NCBI RefSeq assembly: GCF_000024785.1
Contig: NC_013441.1
Span: 2,294,001-2,358,000 of the forward strand
Source: Gordonia bronchialis DSM 43247
Lineage (GTDB): Bacteria; Actinomycetota; Actinomycetes; Mycobacteriales; Mycobacteriaceae
Direction of reading: 5' to 3'
Length of the DNA stretch: 64,000 nucleotides
The notes beneath the pieces were generated by a model, which saw only the letters and a program-made list of their open reading frames with translations, did no database searches and was not told where the DNA came from. The translations under genes and the position numbers were made by a program. Each line of letters starts with the position of its first letter. The stretch's first letter is position 1. Shown in pieces: positions 48,512 to 58,100 of the stretch.

Positions 48512-49599
48512 TGTTCTGAGTCATTAATTCGTGTGCAGTAGTGGGCGATGGAGTCGAGGATCTGGTCAGCGGTCTTGACCCACACGTAGGGGCGGGGGTT
48601 GTCGTTCCAGGTCTCGATCCATGCTCTGATGTCGGCGTTGAGCGCTCTCACGGTGCGGTGGGTGGAGCGTTGGAGCTTCTTGGTGGTCAGTTCGGCGAAC
48701 CAGCGTTCGACGAGGTTCATCCAGGATGAGCTCGTCGGGGTGAAGTGGACAACGAATCGTGGGTGCGAGGTCAGCCATCGTTTGACCGCGGGCGTCTTGT
48801 GGGTAGAGGCGTTGTCCATGACCAGGTGGACGTCGAGCTCGTCGGGCACCTCGGCGTCGATCCTGCGGAGGAATCCGATGAACTCCGTTGCGCGATGCCG
48901 TGAGTGAAGCGAACCGATGACTTTGCCCGACGCGATGTCCAACGCCGCGTACAGGCTGGAGGTGCCGTTGCGCACGTAGTCGTGGCTGGCCCGTTGCGGG
49001 GTGCCCGGGAGCATGGGAAAGATCGGCTGGGTGCGATCGAGCGCTTGGATCTGGGTCTTCTCGTCAACGCAGAGCACCAGGGCACGTTCGGGTGGGTTCA
49101 TGTAGAGCCCGACGACGTCGCGGACCTTCTCGGTGAACATGGGATCTTTCGACAGCTTCCACGAATCCTGTTTGTGTGGAGCCAATCCGAACGCTCTCCA
49201 TACACGCGAAACAGTTGACTGCGACATGTCGAGATGCTCAGCCATCGCCCGCGTCGACCAGTGTGTCGCATTCTTCGGAGTGGTCTCGAGAGTTGCGGTG
49301 ATCAGGTCTTTGATCTGCTCGTCGCCGACGGTTCGAGGTCGCCCGGGCCGGGGTTCGTCGAGCAACCCCTCGCAGCGGTGCTCGACGAACCGGCCTCGCC
49401 ATCGCCGCACGGTACCTCGGTTGAGGCCGAGTCGTTGTGCCACTTCGGTATTCGACCCGCCATCAGCGGCAGCGAGAACGATTCGTGAGCGCATCGCCAA
49501 ACCCGAGGCCGTCGTTCGCCGACGCGCCCACCCTTCGAGCTCACGGCGCTCGTCATCGGTCAGAACAATATCCACTGCTCGCGGACCCCGGGTTGCCAT
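48508..49599 (-). CDS. IS630-family transposase
   Basis: A 363-residue DDE transposase. The N-terminal HTH_29-like domain (NTEVAQRLGLNRGTVRRWRGRF, about residues 50-71) and a second helical domain (HLDMSQSTVSRVWRAFGL) precede the DDE_3 core with CVDEKTQIQ, VMDNASTH and LVERWFAEL as the acidic triad. The ATG at 49599 is chosen (a TTG 15 bases upstream is possible). Its TAG stop is made by the TA duplication plus a flanking base outside the IS. Confidence 0.92.
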   Translation of the reverse strand: MATRGPRAVDIVLTDDERRELEGWARRRTTASGLAMRSRIVLAAADGGSNTEVAQRLGLNRGTVRRWRGRFVEHRCEGLLDEPRPGRPRTVGDEQIKDLITATLETTPKNATHWSTRAMAEHLDMSQSTVSRVWRAFGLAPHKQDSWKLSKDPMFTEKVRDVVGLYMNPPERALVLCVDEKTQIQALDRTQPIFPMLPGTPQRASHDYVRNGTSSLYAALDIASGKVIGSLHSRHRATEFIGFLRRIDAEVPDELDVHLVMDNASTHKTPAVKRWLTSHPRFVVHFTPTSSSWMNLVERWFAELTTKKLQRSTHRTVRALNADIRAWIETWNDNPRPYVWVKTADQILDSIAHYCTRINDSEH

Positions 49600-49642
49600 T
49601 CCCCAGTCTATCAACCGAATGACAATTAATGACTCAGGACAC
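48511..49642 (-). mobile_element. IS630-family insertion sequence (1132 bp)
   Basis: The ends are 19-bp inverted repeats (GTGTTCTGAGTCATTAATT on the left; the right-end complement differs at one base). The element is flanked by the TA duplication typical of IS630/Tc1 elements (48509-48510 and 49643-49644). It carries one intact transposase gene. It entered the CTAG where the stop codons of two convergent genes overlapped. Confidence 0.93.
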
Positions 49643-51051
49643 TAGCGGTCGGTGACCGCGCTCTGCGCGGCCTGCGCCCACTCCCGCCACTGTGCCGCCT
49701 GCTCGCGCAGCCCGGCGGCCTCGGACTCCTTGCCCCGGTCGGCGGCCTTGCGGGCCTGCTCCTCGAGCGCGGACGCTCGATCGGCGAACTGCGCCGCCCG
49801 TGCCAGGGCCTCGGGGTCGGTGCGCTGCCACTGCGACTCCTCGGCGTCGCGGATGCGCTTCTCCAGCGCGCGGGCGCGGGCCTCGAGCGATTGCATCTGA
49901 TCGCGCGGGACCTTGCCGATCTCGTCCCACTTGTCGCGGAACACCCGGAATTCGCGCCGGGCCGCCTCGAGGTCGGCGGCCGGGTCGATCGCCTTCTCCG
50001 CGTTGTCGAGCAACGCGACCTTGGCCTGGGCGTTGGCGGCGAATTCGGCGTCACGCTCGGAGGTCGCGGCGTTGCGCGCGGAGAAGAACACGTCCTGGGC
50101 GGCCTTGAACCGCTGCCAGAGGGCGTCGTCGGCGTCGCGGGGAGCGCGTCCGACCGCCTTCCACTCGGCCAGCAACTCCCGGAAGCGCGCCGACGTCGGG
50201 CCCCAGTCGGTGGACCCGCAGAGCTCCTCGGCCGCCGCGATCAGCTCTTCCTTGCGGGACCGCGCCCCGGCACGTTCCCTGTCGAGCTCGGCGAAGTGGG
50301 CGCCGCGACGGCGGTTGAAGGCGTCGCGGGCCTTGGCGTAGCGCTTCCACAGCACGTCGTCGGTCTTGCGGTCGACACCCTTGATGGTCTTCCACTCGTC
50401 GAGGATCTCGCGGAGCCGGTCACCGGCGGACTTCCAGTGCGTGGCCTCGGCACCGAGCTGCTCGGCCTCCGCGGCCAGCGCCTCCTTGCGTGCGATGGCC
50501 TGTGCGCGCGCCTTTTCCCGGTCCACCTTGAGCTGATCGGCGACCACGTCGGCACTCCCGACGATCGCGTTGAGGCGCTTCTCGAGCGCGGCCACATCCC
50601 CGATGACGTGGGCCTGCGACAGTCCGTCCAGTAGGTGCTGCGCCGCGGCCTGTGCCTTGCGCGGATCACCCGACCGTGCCGCCAGTCGCTCTTCGAGGAT
50701 CTCCACCTCGGTGGCGAGATCGTCGAAGCGATGGGCGAAATGTTCGAGTCCCTCTTCGACGGTGCCCGCATGCCACGACGCGATCTCACGTTCGCCCTCG
50801 GCCGTCTTGAGCCAGACCACACCGTATTCGTCGATCCGGCCGAACTGGTGCGGATCTCCGTGGCTGATCAACGTCGGGGCGATCGGCGGGGGGACGGCTG
50901 CGGCGTCCGCCGTCTTCGCAGTGCCGCCCAGACGCGGACCAGGTTTGGGTCGCGGGCCCGGCTTGGGTATCGACGCCGGACTGGGTGGCGTCGGGGCGGG
51001 CTGGTCCGTCGGCGTGTCCGTCGCGGATGCGGGATCGGTCGGGTTGGTCAT
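49642..51051 (-). CDS. DUF349-domain coiled-coil protein (Rv2731-like)
   Basis: A 469-residue protein. A Pro-rich, disordered N-terminus (1-60) is followed by DEYGVVWLKTAEGERE (near 74-89) and then by mostly Ala/Arg/Glu-rich helices with three or more DUF349 repeats (WKTIKGVDRKTDDVLWKRY, WKAVGRAPRDADDALWQRF, WDEIGKVPRDQM). The function is unknown; E. coli relatives affect growth control. Its TAG stop now uses the last base of the IS630 element and the TA duplication, with no change of sequence. Confidence 0.87.
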   Translation of the reverse strand: MTNPTDPASATDTPTDQPAPTPPSPASIPKPGPRPKPGPRLGGTAKTADAAAVPPPIAPTLISHGDPHQFGRIDEYGVVWLKTAEGEREIASWHAGTVEEGLEHFAHRFDDLATEVEILEERLAARSGDPRKAQAAAQHLLDGLSQAHVIGDVAALEKRLNAIVGSADVVADQLKVDREKARAQAIARKEALAAEAEQLGAEATHWKSAGDRLREILDEWKTIKGVDRKTDDVLWKRYAKARDAFNRRRGAHFAELDRERAGARSRKEELIAAAEELCGSTDWGPTSARFRELLAEWKAVGRAPRDADDALWQRFKAAQDVFFSARNAATSERDAEFAANAQAKVALLDNAEKAIDPAADLEAARREFRVFRDKWDEIGKVPRDQMQSLEARARALEKRIRDAEESQWQRTDPEALARAAQFADRASALEEQARKAADRGKESEAAGLREQAAQWREWAQAAQSAVTDR

Positions 51052-51272
51052 GTGCAGTCCTACCGCTGGTTGGTGCCGCGCGTCACGGCTGCCGGTCGCT
51101 GGAGACGAGGGTCGTCGCGCATCCTACGCGCGCCTGCCACCTCGACAGTACGGATCCATTCAAGCAGTTCAGGACGGCAGATGTGGCGGCTGTGGGGGTC
51201 GGGGTGCGACGAGTCCGGCCGGGCGGGACACCGCAACTGGTTGGCCGCCGGGCGAACCACTACTTTCATGGT

Positions 51273-52064
51273 GTGTTGCCTGTGTCGTCCGAGGTCGTCT
51301 TCGTCCCGAGTGCCCCGCTGCTCGTTCCCCGGCTCGCTGGACCCGCGGCCACCGACACCGAACCGGTTCGCGACGCCGCGGTGTCGGCGCTGCGGATGGC
51401 CGCCGAGGGCATCGAACGGTGGGTGGCGATCGGCGTCTCCGATGAGGCCGCGCGTGGACGACTGTCGACACCGCACACCGGGACCTTCGCGGGTTTCGGC
51501 GTCGACGTGCCGGTGACACTGGACCGCGGCCGGTCCGACGGCGCGACGACCACACCGGCACCGATGGCAACGCCCATGCCGTTGTCGATGCTGATCGCCG
51601 GCTGGCTGCGTGGACAGGTGGGCGTGGTGCGCATGGGAGCGATCCTCGTCGGACGTGACACCACTCCCGAGGAATGCACGCGCATCGGGACCGAGCTGGC
51701 CGCGGAACTCGAGATCGGCGGACCGGGCGCGGAGGCGGTGCCGATCGGGGTGCTCGTCGTGGGCGACGGTGCGACCGCGCTGTCGGCGAAGGCGCCCGCC
51801 GGCGGCCGCCGGGAGTCGGCGGTGGTGTTGCAGAAGGTGATCGACCAAGCGATCGGCCGGCCCGACCCGATCGGGTTGGCCGAGCTCGGCGTGGCCGACT
51901 GCGAGGCCGAGGGCGTCGGGGGTCGGGTGGCGTGGCAGGTCGCGGCCGCGCTGTGCGCCGGTGGCGAACTCGCCGCGCGCGTCGACTATTGCGCGGCACC
52001 CTTCGGGGTGGGATACACGGTGGCGCGCTGGACCGCCAAGCCGCCCACCGGTCAGGGATCGTGA
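51273..52064 (+). CDS. Class III extradiol dioxygenase-like protein (Rv2728c-type)
   Basis: A 263-residue Ala-rich protein with the fold of LigB-type dioxygenase subunits ([16 protein letters not shown] at the N-terminus and [15 protein letters not shown] near residue 166). The usual iron-binding His pair is not obvious, so catalysis is doubtful. TACTTT at 51261-51266 lies 6 bases before the GTG at 51273, favouring a leaderless start there (a GTG three codons in is possible). Its TGA overlaps the miaA ATG, so they are coupled. Confidence 0.75.
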   Translation: MLPVSSEVVFVPSAPLLVPRLAGPAATDTEPVRDAAVSALRMAAEGIERWVAIGVSDEAARGRLSTPHTGTFAGFGVDVPVTLDRGRSDGATTTPAPMATPMPLSMLIAGWLRGQVGVVRMGAILVGRDTTPEECTRIGTELAAELEIGGPGAEAVPIGVLVVGDGATALSAKAPAGGRRESAVVLQKVIDQAIGRPDPIGLAELGVADCEAEGVGGRVAWQVAAALCAGGELAARVDYCAAPFGVGYTVARWTAKPPTGQGS

Positions 52065-53008
52065 TGGCCGATCGCGATCTCGCCGTCCGGCCCGTCGCGG
52101 TGGTGGGACCGACGGCCGGCGGCAAATCGGACCTCGCCCTCGACCTGGCCGAACACCTCGGTGGCGAGATCGTGAACATCGACGCCATGCAGCAGTACCG
52201 CGGCATGGACATCGGCACCGCCAAGGTGCCGGTCGCGCAGCGACGCGGCATACCGCATCACCAGATCGACGTCCTCGAGGTGACCGAGGTCGCGACGGTC
52301 GCCCGGTATCAGGCCGCCGCCACCGCCGACGTCGAGCGTCTGCTCGCCGCCGGGCGGGTACCGGTGATCGTCGGCGGCTCGATGATGTACATCCAGGGGT
52401 TGCTCGACGGCTGGAGCTTCCCGGAGACCAATCCCGACGTGCGTCGCCGCTACGAGGATGAGCTCGAGGCGCTCGGCGTGGCGCACCTGCATCGACGGCT
52501 CGGCGAGGTCGACCCGGCGGCAGCGGCCTCGATCCTGCCCACCGATGGCAGGCGCATCGTGCGGGCGTTGGAGGTGGTCGAGATCACCGGGCGTCCGTTT
52601 GCCGCGTCGGCACCGACGATCGGCGAACCACGTTGGGGTACAACAATTCTCGCTCTCGACCGGGATACCGCAGAGCTCGATGGCCGGATCCGCGAACGGA
52701 CCCGGGCGATGTTCGCGGACGGTCTGGTGGACGAGGTCGTCCACCTCCGCGAGCACGGGCTCGCCCACGGCCGGACGGCGTCGCGGGCCATCGGATATGT
52801 GCAGGTCCTCGCGGCGCTGGCCGGCGAGTACGACATGGCGGCCGCGGAGGAACTCACGTTCATCGGTACCCGGCGCTATGTGCGGCGACAGCGGTCCTGG
52901 TTCCGCCGGGATCACCGCATCCGGTGGCTCGACGCGGGGGAGCCGGCGTTGCTCGACCGTGCGCTGTCCGCGATCGGCGACACCGCCCCCCCACGTACCC
53001 TGGAGTGA
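52064..53008 (+). CDS. miaA: tRNA dimethylallyltransferase
   Basis: Transfers a dimethylallyl group to A37 of tRNAs, giving the substrate of MiaB. The 314-residue length is typical. The P-loop is GPTAGGKS (residues 15-22), followed by [15 protein letters not shown] (about 39-53), GGSMMYIQ and the C-terminal [14 protein letters not shown]. The start overlaps the upstream stop and its own TGA overlaps the dapF ATG. Confidence 0.97.
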   Translation: MADRDLAVRPVAVVGPTAGGKSDLALDLAEHLGGEIVNIDAMQQYRGMDIGTAKVPVAQRRGIPHHQIDVLEVTEVATVARYQAAATADVERLLAAGRVPVIVGGSMMYIQGLLDGWSFPETNPDVRRRYEDELEALGVAHLHRRLGEVDPAAAASILPTDGRRIVRALEVVEITGRPFAASAPTIGEPRWGTTILALDRDTAELDGRIRERTRAMFADGLVDEVVHLREHGLAHGRTASRAIGYVQVLAALAGEYDMAAAEELTFIGTRRYVRRQRSWFRRDHRIRWLDAGEPALLDRALSAIGDTAPPRTLE

Positions 53009-53916
53009 TGACGACCAGCACCGGACTGCGTTTCGTGAAGGGCCACGGCACCCAGAACGACTTCGTGATCCTCGCCGACCCGGCCGCCGACCTCGACATC
53101 GACGCATCGCTGGTCGCCGCGCTGTGCGACCGGCCCCGCGGTATCGGGGCCGATGGCCTGCTGCGAGTGGCGCGGGCGGGTGCGCTGGTCGCGGCCGGGG
53201 TGCTCGAGATGCTGCCCGACGGTGTCGCACCCGACGACTGGTTCATGGACTACCGCAACGCCGACGGGTCCATCGCCGAGATGTGCGGCAACGGGGTCCG
53301 CGTGTTCGCCCACTTCCTGCGCGCCCGCGGTCTCGTCGACGTCGATGAGTTCACCGTCGGGTCACGGGCGGGCGGCCGGCCGGTGACCGTTCACTCCCAC
53401 GACGCGCTGTCCGCGGACGTCACGGTCGAGATGGGGCAGGCGACGGTCGATTTCGATGCGGCCGTCCGCATCGGCGACGACCTGTACGTGGGCACGAAGG
53501 TCGACGTCGGCAACCCGCATCTGGCCTGCGTCGTCGGCGATCTGGACGTCGACGAACTCGCCGCGGTCGACTTCACCGCCGGGGTGCGCCTCGAGGCCGC
53601 CGACTTCCCGCACGGGGCCAACGTCGAACTCCTCACCAGGCCCGCGGTGGCCGACGACGGCGTGCTGACCGCACACATGCGTGTCTTCGAACGAGGCGTC
53701 GGCGAAACCCGCAGCTGCGGAACCGGTCTCGTCGCGGCGGCGGCGGCCGCCTTCGCCGGGCGCGGCGAACCGGGTGGCGATCTGCGCATTCACGTCCCCG
53801 GCGGGACGGTGCTGGTGACCATCGCCGCGACGGGCACGCGGCTGCGCGGACCGTCGATGCTGGTAGCCGAAGGTGAACTCCGCGACGGCTGGTGTGGCGG
53901 TCCCGGCGGAAAATGA
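53008..53916 (+). CDS. dapF: Diaminopimelate epimerase
   Basis: Converts LL- to meso-diaminopimelate for cell wall and lysine. The 302-residue length fits the actinobacterial form. The two catalytic cysteines are in EMCGNGVR (Cys93) and [17 protein letters not shown] (residues 11-19) is the family start. ATGA overlap with miaA indicates coupling, and TACCCT at 52996-53001, 6 bases before the ATG, could also give a separate leaderless message. Confidence 0.97.
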   Translation: MTTSTGLRFVKGHGTQNDFVILADPAADLDIDASLVAALCDRPRGIGADGLLRVARAGALVAAGVLEMLPDGVAPDDWFMDYRNADGSIAEMCGNGVRVFAHFLRARGLVDVDEFTVGSRAGGRPVTVHSHDALSADVTVEMGQATVDFDAAVRIGDDLYVGTKVDVGNPHLACVVGDLDVDELAAVDFTAGVRLEAADFPHGANVELLTRPAVADDGVLTAHMRVFERGVGETRSCGTGLVAAAAAAFAGRGEPGGDLRIHVPGGTVLVTIAATGTRLRGPSMLVAEGELRDGWCGGPGGK

Positions 53917-53956
53917 TGTGCTTGCCTGGTCGGCCACGTGCCATGATGGGTCCTGT

Positions 53957-55432
53957 ATGACCGAATCAGCAGCACATATGTCCCCCGAGATCGACGAGCC
54001 GCCACAGTCCGTTGACGACTGGCTCGACGATCATCCCCAGTCCGCGCCGACCACCGGCGAACTCCAACTGTCCGAGCGTGCCTCTCTGCAGCGTGTCGCC
54101 GGTCTGTCCACCGAACTCACCGACGTCACCGAGGTCGAGTACCGGCAGCTTCGTCTTGAGCGGGTGGTGCTCGTCGGGGTGTGGACCGAGGGCAGCGCCG
54201 CCGCGGCGCGCGCCAACATGGTGGAACTCGCCGCGCTCGCCGAGACCGCCGGCTCGCAGGTCCTCGAAGCACTCATCCAGCGGCGCGGCAAACCCGACCC
54301 GGCCACCTACATCGGCTCGGGCAAGGCCGAGGAACTGCGCGAGGTGGTCCTGGCCACCGGAGCCGACACGGTGATCTGCGACGGTGAGCTCACACCCGCC
54401 CAACTGACCGCGCTGGAGAAGGTCGTCAAGGTGAAGGTGATCGACCGTACGGCCCTGATCCTGGACATCTTCGCTCAGCACGCCACGTCTCGGGAGGGTA
54501 AGGCGCAGGTGTCGCTGGCCCAGATGGAGTACATGATGCCGCGCCTGCGCGGCTGGGGTGAGTCCATGTCCCGGCAGGCCGGTGGTCGCGCGGGCAGCAA
54601 CGGTGGGGTGGGCCTGCGCGGTCCGGGTGAGACCAAGATCGAGACCGACCGCAGGCGCATCCGCGAGCGAATGGCCAAGCTGCGCCGTGAGATCCGCGGG
54701 ATGAAGAAGGCGCGCACCACCAAGCGCGCGGCCCGGCGTCGGACCGAGATCCCGGCGATCACCGTCGCCGGTTACACCAACGCGGGCAAGTCGAGTCTCG
54801 TCAACGCGATGACCGGTTCCGGTGTGCTCGTGCAGGATGCGCTGTTCGCGACGCTGGATCCCACGACGCGCCGCGCCACCCTCGACGACGGTCGCGCGGT
54901 GGTGTTCACCGACACCGTCGGGTTCGTGCGGCATCTGCCGACCCAGCTCGTCGAGGCGTTCCGGTCCACGCTCGAGGAGGTCGTCGACGCCGATCTGCTC
55001 CTGCATGTGGTCGACGGATCGGATCCGTTTCCCGCCGAACAGATCGCGGCCGTGCGCCGGGTGGTCAACGAGATCGTCGCCGAGGAGAAGGCCGACGCAC
55101 CGCCGGAGATGCTGGTGATCAACAAGATCGACGCGATCGACGCCACGCGGCTCACCGAGTTGCGTGGTGCGCTCGGCGCCGACGCGGTCTTCGTCTCCGC
55201 GCGCACCGGTGAGGGACTGCCGGAATTGTTCGATCGAATCCGCGAGTTCGTCGGCCGATCCGACGTGGAACTGACCATCGCCGTGCCCTTTTCGCGCGGC
55301 GACATCATCTCGCGCATCCACCGGGAGGGTGAGGTCCTCGCCACCGACCATCACGCGGACGGCACCACGATGCGGGTTCGCGTGCCGTCGGCCTTCGCCG
55401 GCGAATTGGCACCACTGACCGTCGACCCCTGA
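53957..55432 (+). CDS. hflX: Ribosome-associated GTPase HflX
   Basis: Ribosome-splitting GTPase that rescues stalled ribosomes under heat or drug stress. The 491 residues comprise an N-terminal HflX domain (about 60-240, with GKPDPATYIGSGKAEEL), a coiled-coil linker, and a G domain with GYTNAGKS (G1, about 275-282), DTVGFVRHLP (G3) and NKID (G4). It lies 40 bases after dapF. In mycobacteria this gene contributes to macrolide tolerance. A strong two-way terminator follows. Confidence 0.96.
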   Translation: MTESAAHMSPEIDEPPQSVDDWLDDHPQSAPTTGELQLSERASLQRVAGLSTELTDVTEVEYRQLRLERVVLVGVWTEGSAAAARANMVELAALAETAGSQVLEALIQRRGKPDPATYIGSGKAEELREVVLATGADTVICDGELTPAQLTALEKVVKVKVIDRTALILDIFAQHATSREGKAQVSLAQMEYMMPRLRGWGESMSRQAGGRAGSNGGVGLRGPGETKIETDRRRIRERMAKLRREIRGMKKARTTKRAARRRTEIPAITVAGYTNAGKSSLVNAMTGSGVLVQDALFATLDPTTRRATLDDGRAVVFTDTVGFVRHLPTQLVEAFRSTLEEVVDADLLLHVVDGSDPFPAEQIAAVRRVVNEIVAEEKADAPPEMLVINKIDAIDATRLTELRGALGADAVFVSARTGEGLPELFDRIREFVGRSDVELTIAVPFSRGDIISRIHREGEVLATDHHADGTTMRVRVPSAFAGELAPLTVDP

Positions 55433-55441
55433 TCGCACGAC

Positions 55442-55479
55442 CACAAGAGCCGGCCACCTGAGGGTGACCGGCTCTTGTG
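55442..55479. terminator. Two-way terminator between hflX and ptsH
   Basis: A 17-bp stem (55442-55458 with 55463-55479, core CACAAGAGCCGG) with one mismatch and the loop TGAG, placed between convergent genes. Confidence 0.85.
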
Positions 55480-55493
55480 CTGCGATGAGGTGG

Positions 55494-55754
55494 TTACTCG
55501 GCGTCGAGGTCGCTCTCGACCAGCTTCACGATCGTGTCCAGCGTGGACTGGTCGTCGGCGGTCACCACCACCTTGGTGCCCTTCTCCGCGCCGAGGGTCA
55601 TGATCATCAGGGCCGACCCGGCGTCCACCGGGTCGCCGCCCTCGAGGGCCAGGGTCACCGGCGACCCGGCCTCGGCCGCGGCCTCGGCGATGATGGTGGC
55701 CGGCCGGGCGTGCAGACCGACGGCCGATCCGACGGTGGCGGTGGTACTGGGCAT
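55494..55754 (-). CDS. ptsH: PTS phosphocarrier HPr
   Basis: An 86-residue phosphocarrier between enzyme I and the fructose EII. GLHARPA places the phosphorylated histidine at position 15 when the ATG at 55754 is used, the family standard, and AAGGAG lies at ideal distance from it; a GTG three codons earlier is therefore rejected. The Ser46-type region GGDPVDAGSALMIM is present. It heads away from fruA by 113 bases on the same strand. Confidence 0.94.
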   Translation of the reverse strand: MPSTTATVGSAVGLHARPATIIAEAAAEAGSPVTLALEGGDPVDAGSALMIMTLGAEKGTKVVVTADDQSTLDTIVKLVESDLDAE

Positions 55755-55867
55755 GTGGGTCACTCCTTCAGGTGGAACGGACTAACGGTTGGGATTCACT
55801 GCTGTTGTCGTCTTGCGCACCACTCTGCCAAGTTCGGCGCCGCGGTGACGGGATTCGAGCAGACGTG

Positions 55868-57967
55868 TCACGCCGCGACGGCGTCGTAGGCCGGCACCTC
55901 GAGGGCGTCGCGGCTGCGATGCCACTGCTTGGCGGCGACCACCAGGACGGCCGAGAGCACGGTGCCGGCCACCAGGGACACCAGGAACAGCAGCCAGTTG
56001 TTCATCGTGAAGAACACGAAGATGCCGCCGTGCGGGGCTCGCTGGGTCACTCCGAAGGCCATGATCAAGGCACCCGACAGCGCGCCGCCCGCCATCATCG
56101 AGGGAATGACCCGCAGCGGATCGACCGCGGCGAACGGGATGGCGCCCTCGGAGATGAACGAGGCGCCGAGCAGCCATGCCGCCTTGCCGTTCTCGCGCTC
56201 GGGCTCGGTGAAGAGGCCCGGACGCAGCACGGTGGCCAGCGCCATCGCCAGGGGCGGGACCATCCCCGCGCACATCACGGCGGCCATGATCTCGAGCTGA
56301 GCGGTCGAACCGACCGCCAGACCGGTGGTGGCGAACAGATACGCGGCCTTGTTGACCGGTCCACCGAGGTCGAAGCACATCATGAGTCCCAGGACGACGC
56401 CGAGGATGACCGCCGAGCCGCCGGACATGCTGTTGAGGCCGTCGGTCATCTTCTCGGTGACCCACGCCAGCGGCTTCCCGAGCAACATGTACAACACGAC
56501 ACCGATGATCAGGCTGCCCAGAAGCGGGATGATGACCACCGGCATCAGGCCACGTGCCCACTGGGGCAACGGAAGTCGGGAGATCCACAGACAGACGACG
56601 CCGGCGATCAGACCACCGATCAGGCCGCCGATGAAGCTGGCCCCGACCTGAACCGACACGAGTCCGGCGACGAAACCGGGGGCGATACCGGGCCGGTCGG
56701 CGATCGCGAACGAGATGTAGCCGGCCAGCGCCGGGACGAGCATGCTCATCGCCAGACCTCCGACCGCGAAGAGCACCGCTCCGATGTACTGGCCGAGACC
56801 GCCGGCCGGCAGGTCCCACAGGCTGTTGTGCAGGGCGATGAACTGTCCGTCGTTGAGGGCTTTGTCCGGATCGAGGGTCTTGTTCGCGATCTCGTAGCCG
56901 CCGAGGAACGGCAGGAACGCAAGCGCGATCAGCAGACCACCCGCCGCGACGAACGGGATCATGTAGCTCACACCGGTCATCAATGCCTGCTGCAACTGCT
57001 TGCCCAGTCCGACGCCACCTTCCGGTGCGTCGCTCGCCGCACCGTCGCCGTCGCCGGCGGTGACCACGGCCGCGTGGGGATTCGTGGCTGCGGCAACGGC
57101 TTCGGCAATCATCGCATCGGGTTCGTTGATCGCACGCTTGACGCCGGAGGCGATCACCGGCTTGCCGTGGAAGCGTTCCTTGCCCTTCACCCCGACATCG
57201 GTGGCGAAGATGACGGCGTCGGCGTCGGCAATCGTGTCCCGGGTGAACGGGGTGGTGGCCGACGACCCCTGGGTCTCCACCGCGAACTCCACACCGGCCC
57301 GTTCGGCGGCGTACTTGAGTGCGTCGGCCGCCATGTAGGTGTGGGCGATGCCGGTGGGGCAGGCGGTGATCGCGACGATCCGTGGCCGGTCGCCGGTCGC
57401 GGCGCCCTCGCCGGGGGTACCGCCGGCGGGTGCCGCCTTGGTCGTCGTTGTCGCCGTCGCGGTGGCGGCGGTCGCGGCCTCGGTGGTGGCCGGGGAGGTG
57501 GCGGGCTTGGCCTGCGGATCGATGGCCTCGTTGACCAGTTCGATGACAGCGGCGTCGCTGGGGGCGGCGCGCAGCGCGGAGACGAAGTCCGGGCGCACGA
57601 GTGCGCGGGCCAGCGAACTGAGCAGCTTCATGTGCTCACTCGCCCCGCCCTCGGGGGCGGCGATGAGGAACACCAGGTCGGCGGGACCGTCCGGGGCGCC
57701 GAAGTCGACCTTCTGTGACAACCGGGCCATCGCGAGGCTGGCATCGGTGACCGAGGCGGCGCGGGCGTGCGGGATGGCGATGCCGCCGGGCAGACCGGTC
57801 GCCGACTTGGCTTCCCGGTCGAGGGCGCCGCGGGTGAGTTCGGCCGGGTCGCTGGTGCGCCCGGCGGCGCCGAGGGAGTCGGCGAGGTAGGTGATGACGG
57901 CGGCCGGGTCGTTGCCGGCGTCGACATCGAGGCTCACCGTCGCCTCGGAGATGATCTGTTCTGCCAT
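55868..57967 (-). CDS. fruA: Fructose PTS permease EIIABC
   Basis: A 699-residue membrane permease that takes up fructose as fructose-1-phosphate. Domains in order: EIIA (about 1-155, active His67 in GIAIPHARA), an Ala/Thr/Pro linker (155-193), EIIB (about 195-290, active Cys203 in TACPTGIAHTYMAA) and EIIC (about 310-690, about nine spans, with GVSYMIPFVAAGGLL). It is downstream of fruK and fruR on the same strand, and HPr follows. Confidence 0.95.
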   Translation of the reverse strand: MAEQIISEATVSLDVDAGNDPAAVITYLADSLGAAGRTSDPAELTRGALDREAKSATGLPGGIAIPHARAASVTDASLAMARLSQKVDFGAPDGPADLVFLIAAPEGGASEHMKLLSSLARALVRPDFVSALRAAPSDAAVIELVNEAIDPQAKPATSPATTEAATAATATATTTTKAAPAGGTPGEGAATGDRPRIVAITACPTGIAHTYMAADALKYAAERAGVEFAVETQGSSATTPFTRDTIADADAVIFATDVGVKGKERFHGKPVIASGVKRAINEPDAMIAEAVAAATNPHAAVVTAGDGDGAASDAPEGGVGLGKQLQQALMTGVSYMIPFVAAGGLLIALAFLPFLGGYEIANKTLDPDKALNDGQFIALHNSLWDLPAGGLGQYIGAVLFAVGGLAMSMLVPALAGYISFAIADRPGIAPGFVAGLVSVQVGASFIGGLIGGLIAGVVCLWISRLPLPQWARGLMPVVIIPLLGSLIIGVVLYMLLGKPLAWVTEKMTDGLNSMSGGSAVILGVVLGLMMCFDLGGPVNKAAYLFATTGLAVGSTAQLEIMAAVMCAGMVPPLAMALATVLRPGLFTEPERENGKAAWLLGASFISEGAIPFAAVDPLRVIPSMMAGGALSGALIMAFGVTQRAPHGGIFVFFTMNNWLLFLVSLVAGTVLSAVLVVAAKQWHRSRDALEVPAYDAVAA

Positions 57968-57984
57968 GGGGGTTCCTTCGGGTG

Positions 57985-58080
57985 ACTTCCTGCGTTGTTC
58001 GGGTCGGGGTTGTTCGGGGTGGGGTTGTTCGTGGGTCGGGGTCGTTCGGGTGGTCGGGGATCGGGTCGGGAGGGTCGTGG
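57985..58080. repeat. C-rich short repeats between fruK and fruA
   Basis: In the gene direction the 133-base gap holds several copies of a unit close to GAACAACCCCGACCC, with lengths of about 16-18 bases. It contains almost no G within these units, so the mRNA would be unstructured there. Confidence 0.6.
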
Positions 58081-58100
58081 ATGCGGTCCGTGCGCGTGCG

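Noticed and set aside
53966-55444. 492-codon frame antisense to hflX
   Set aside because: Shadow frame; hflX has all GTPase motifs.
55755-55763. GTG start three codons upstream in ptsH
   Set aside because: It sits inside the ribosome site for the ATG at 55754, and the ATG puts the active histidine at the standard position 15.
55772-57718. 648-codon frame antisense to fruA
   Set aside because: Arg/Gly/Asp/His-rich shadow of the fruA codons; fruA has all domain motifs.
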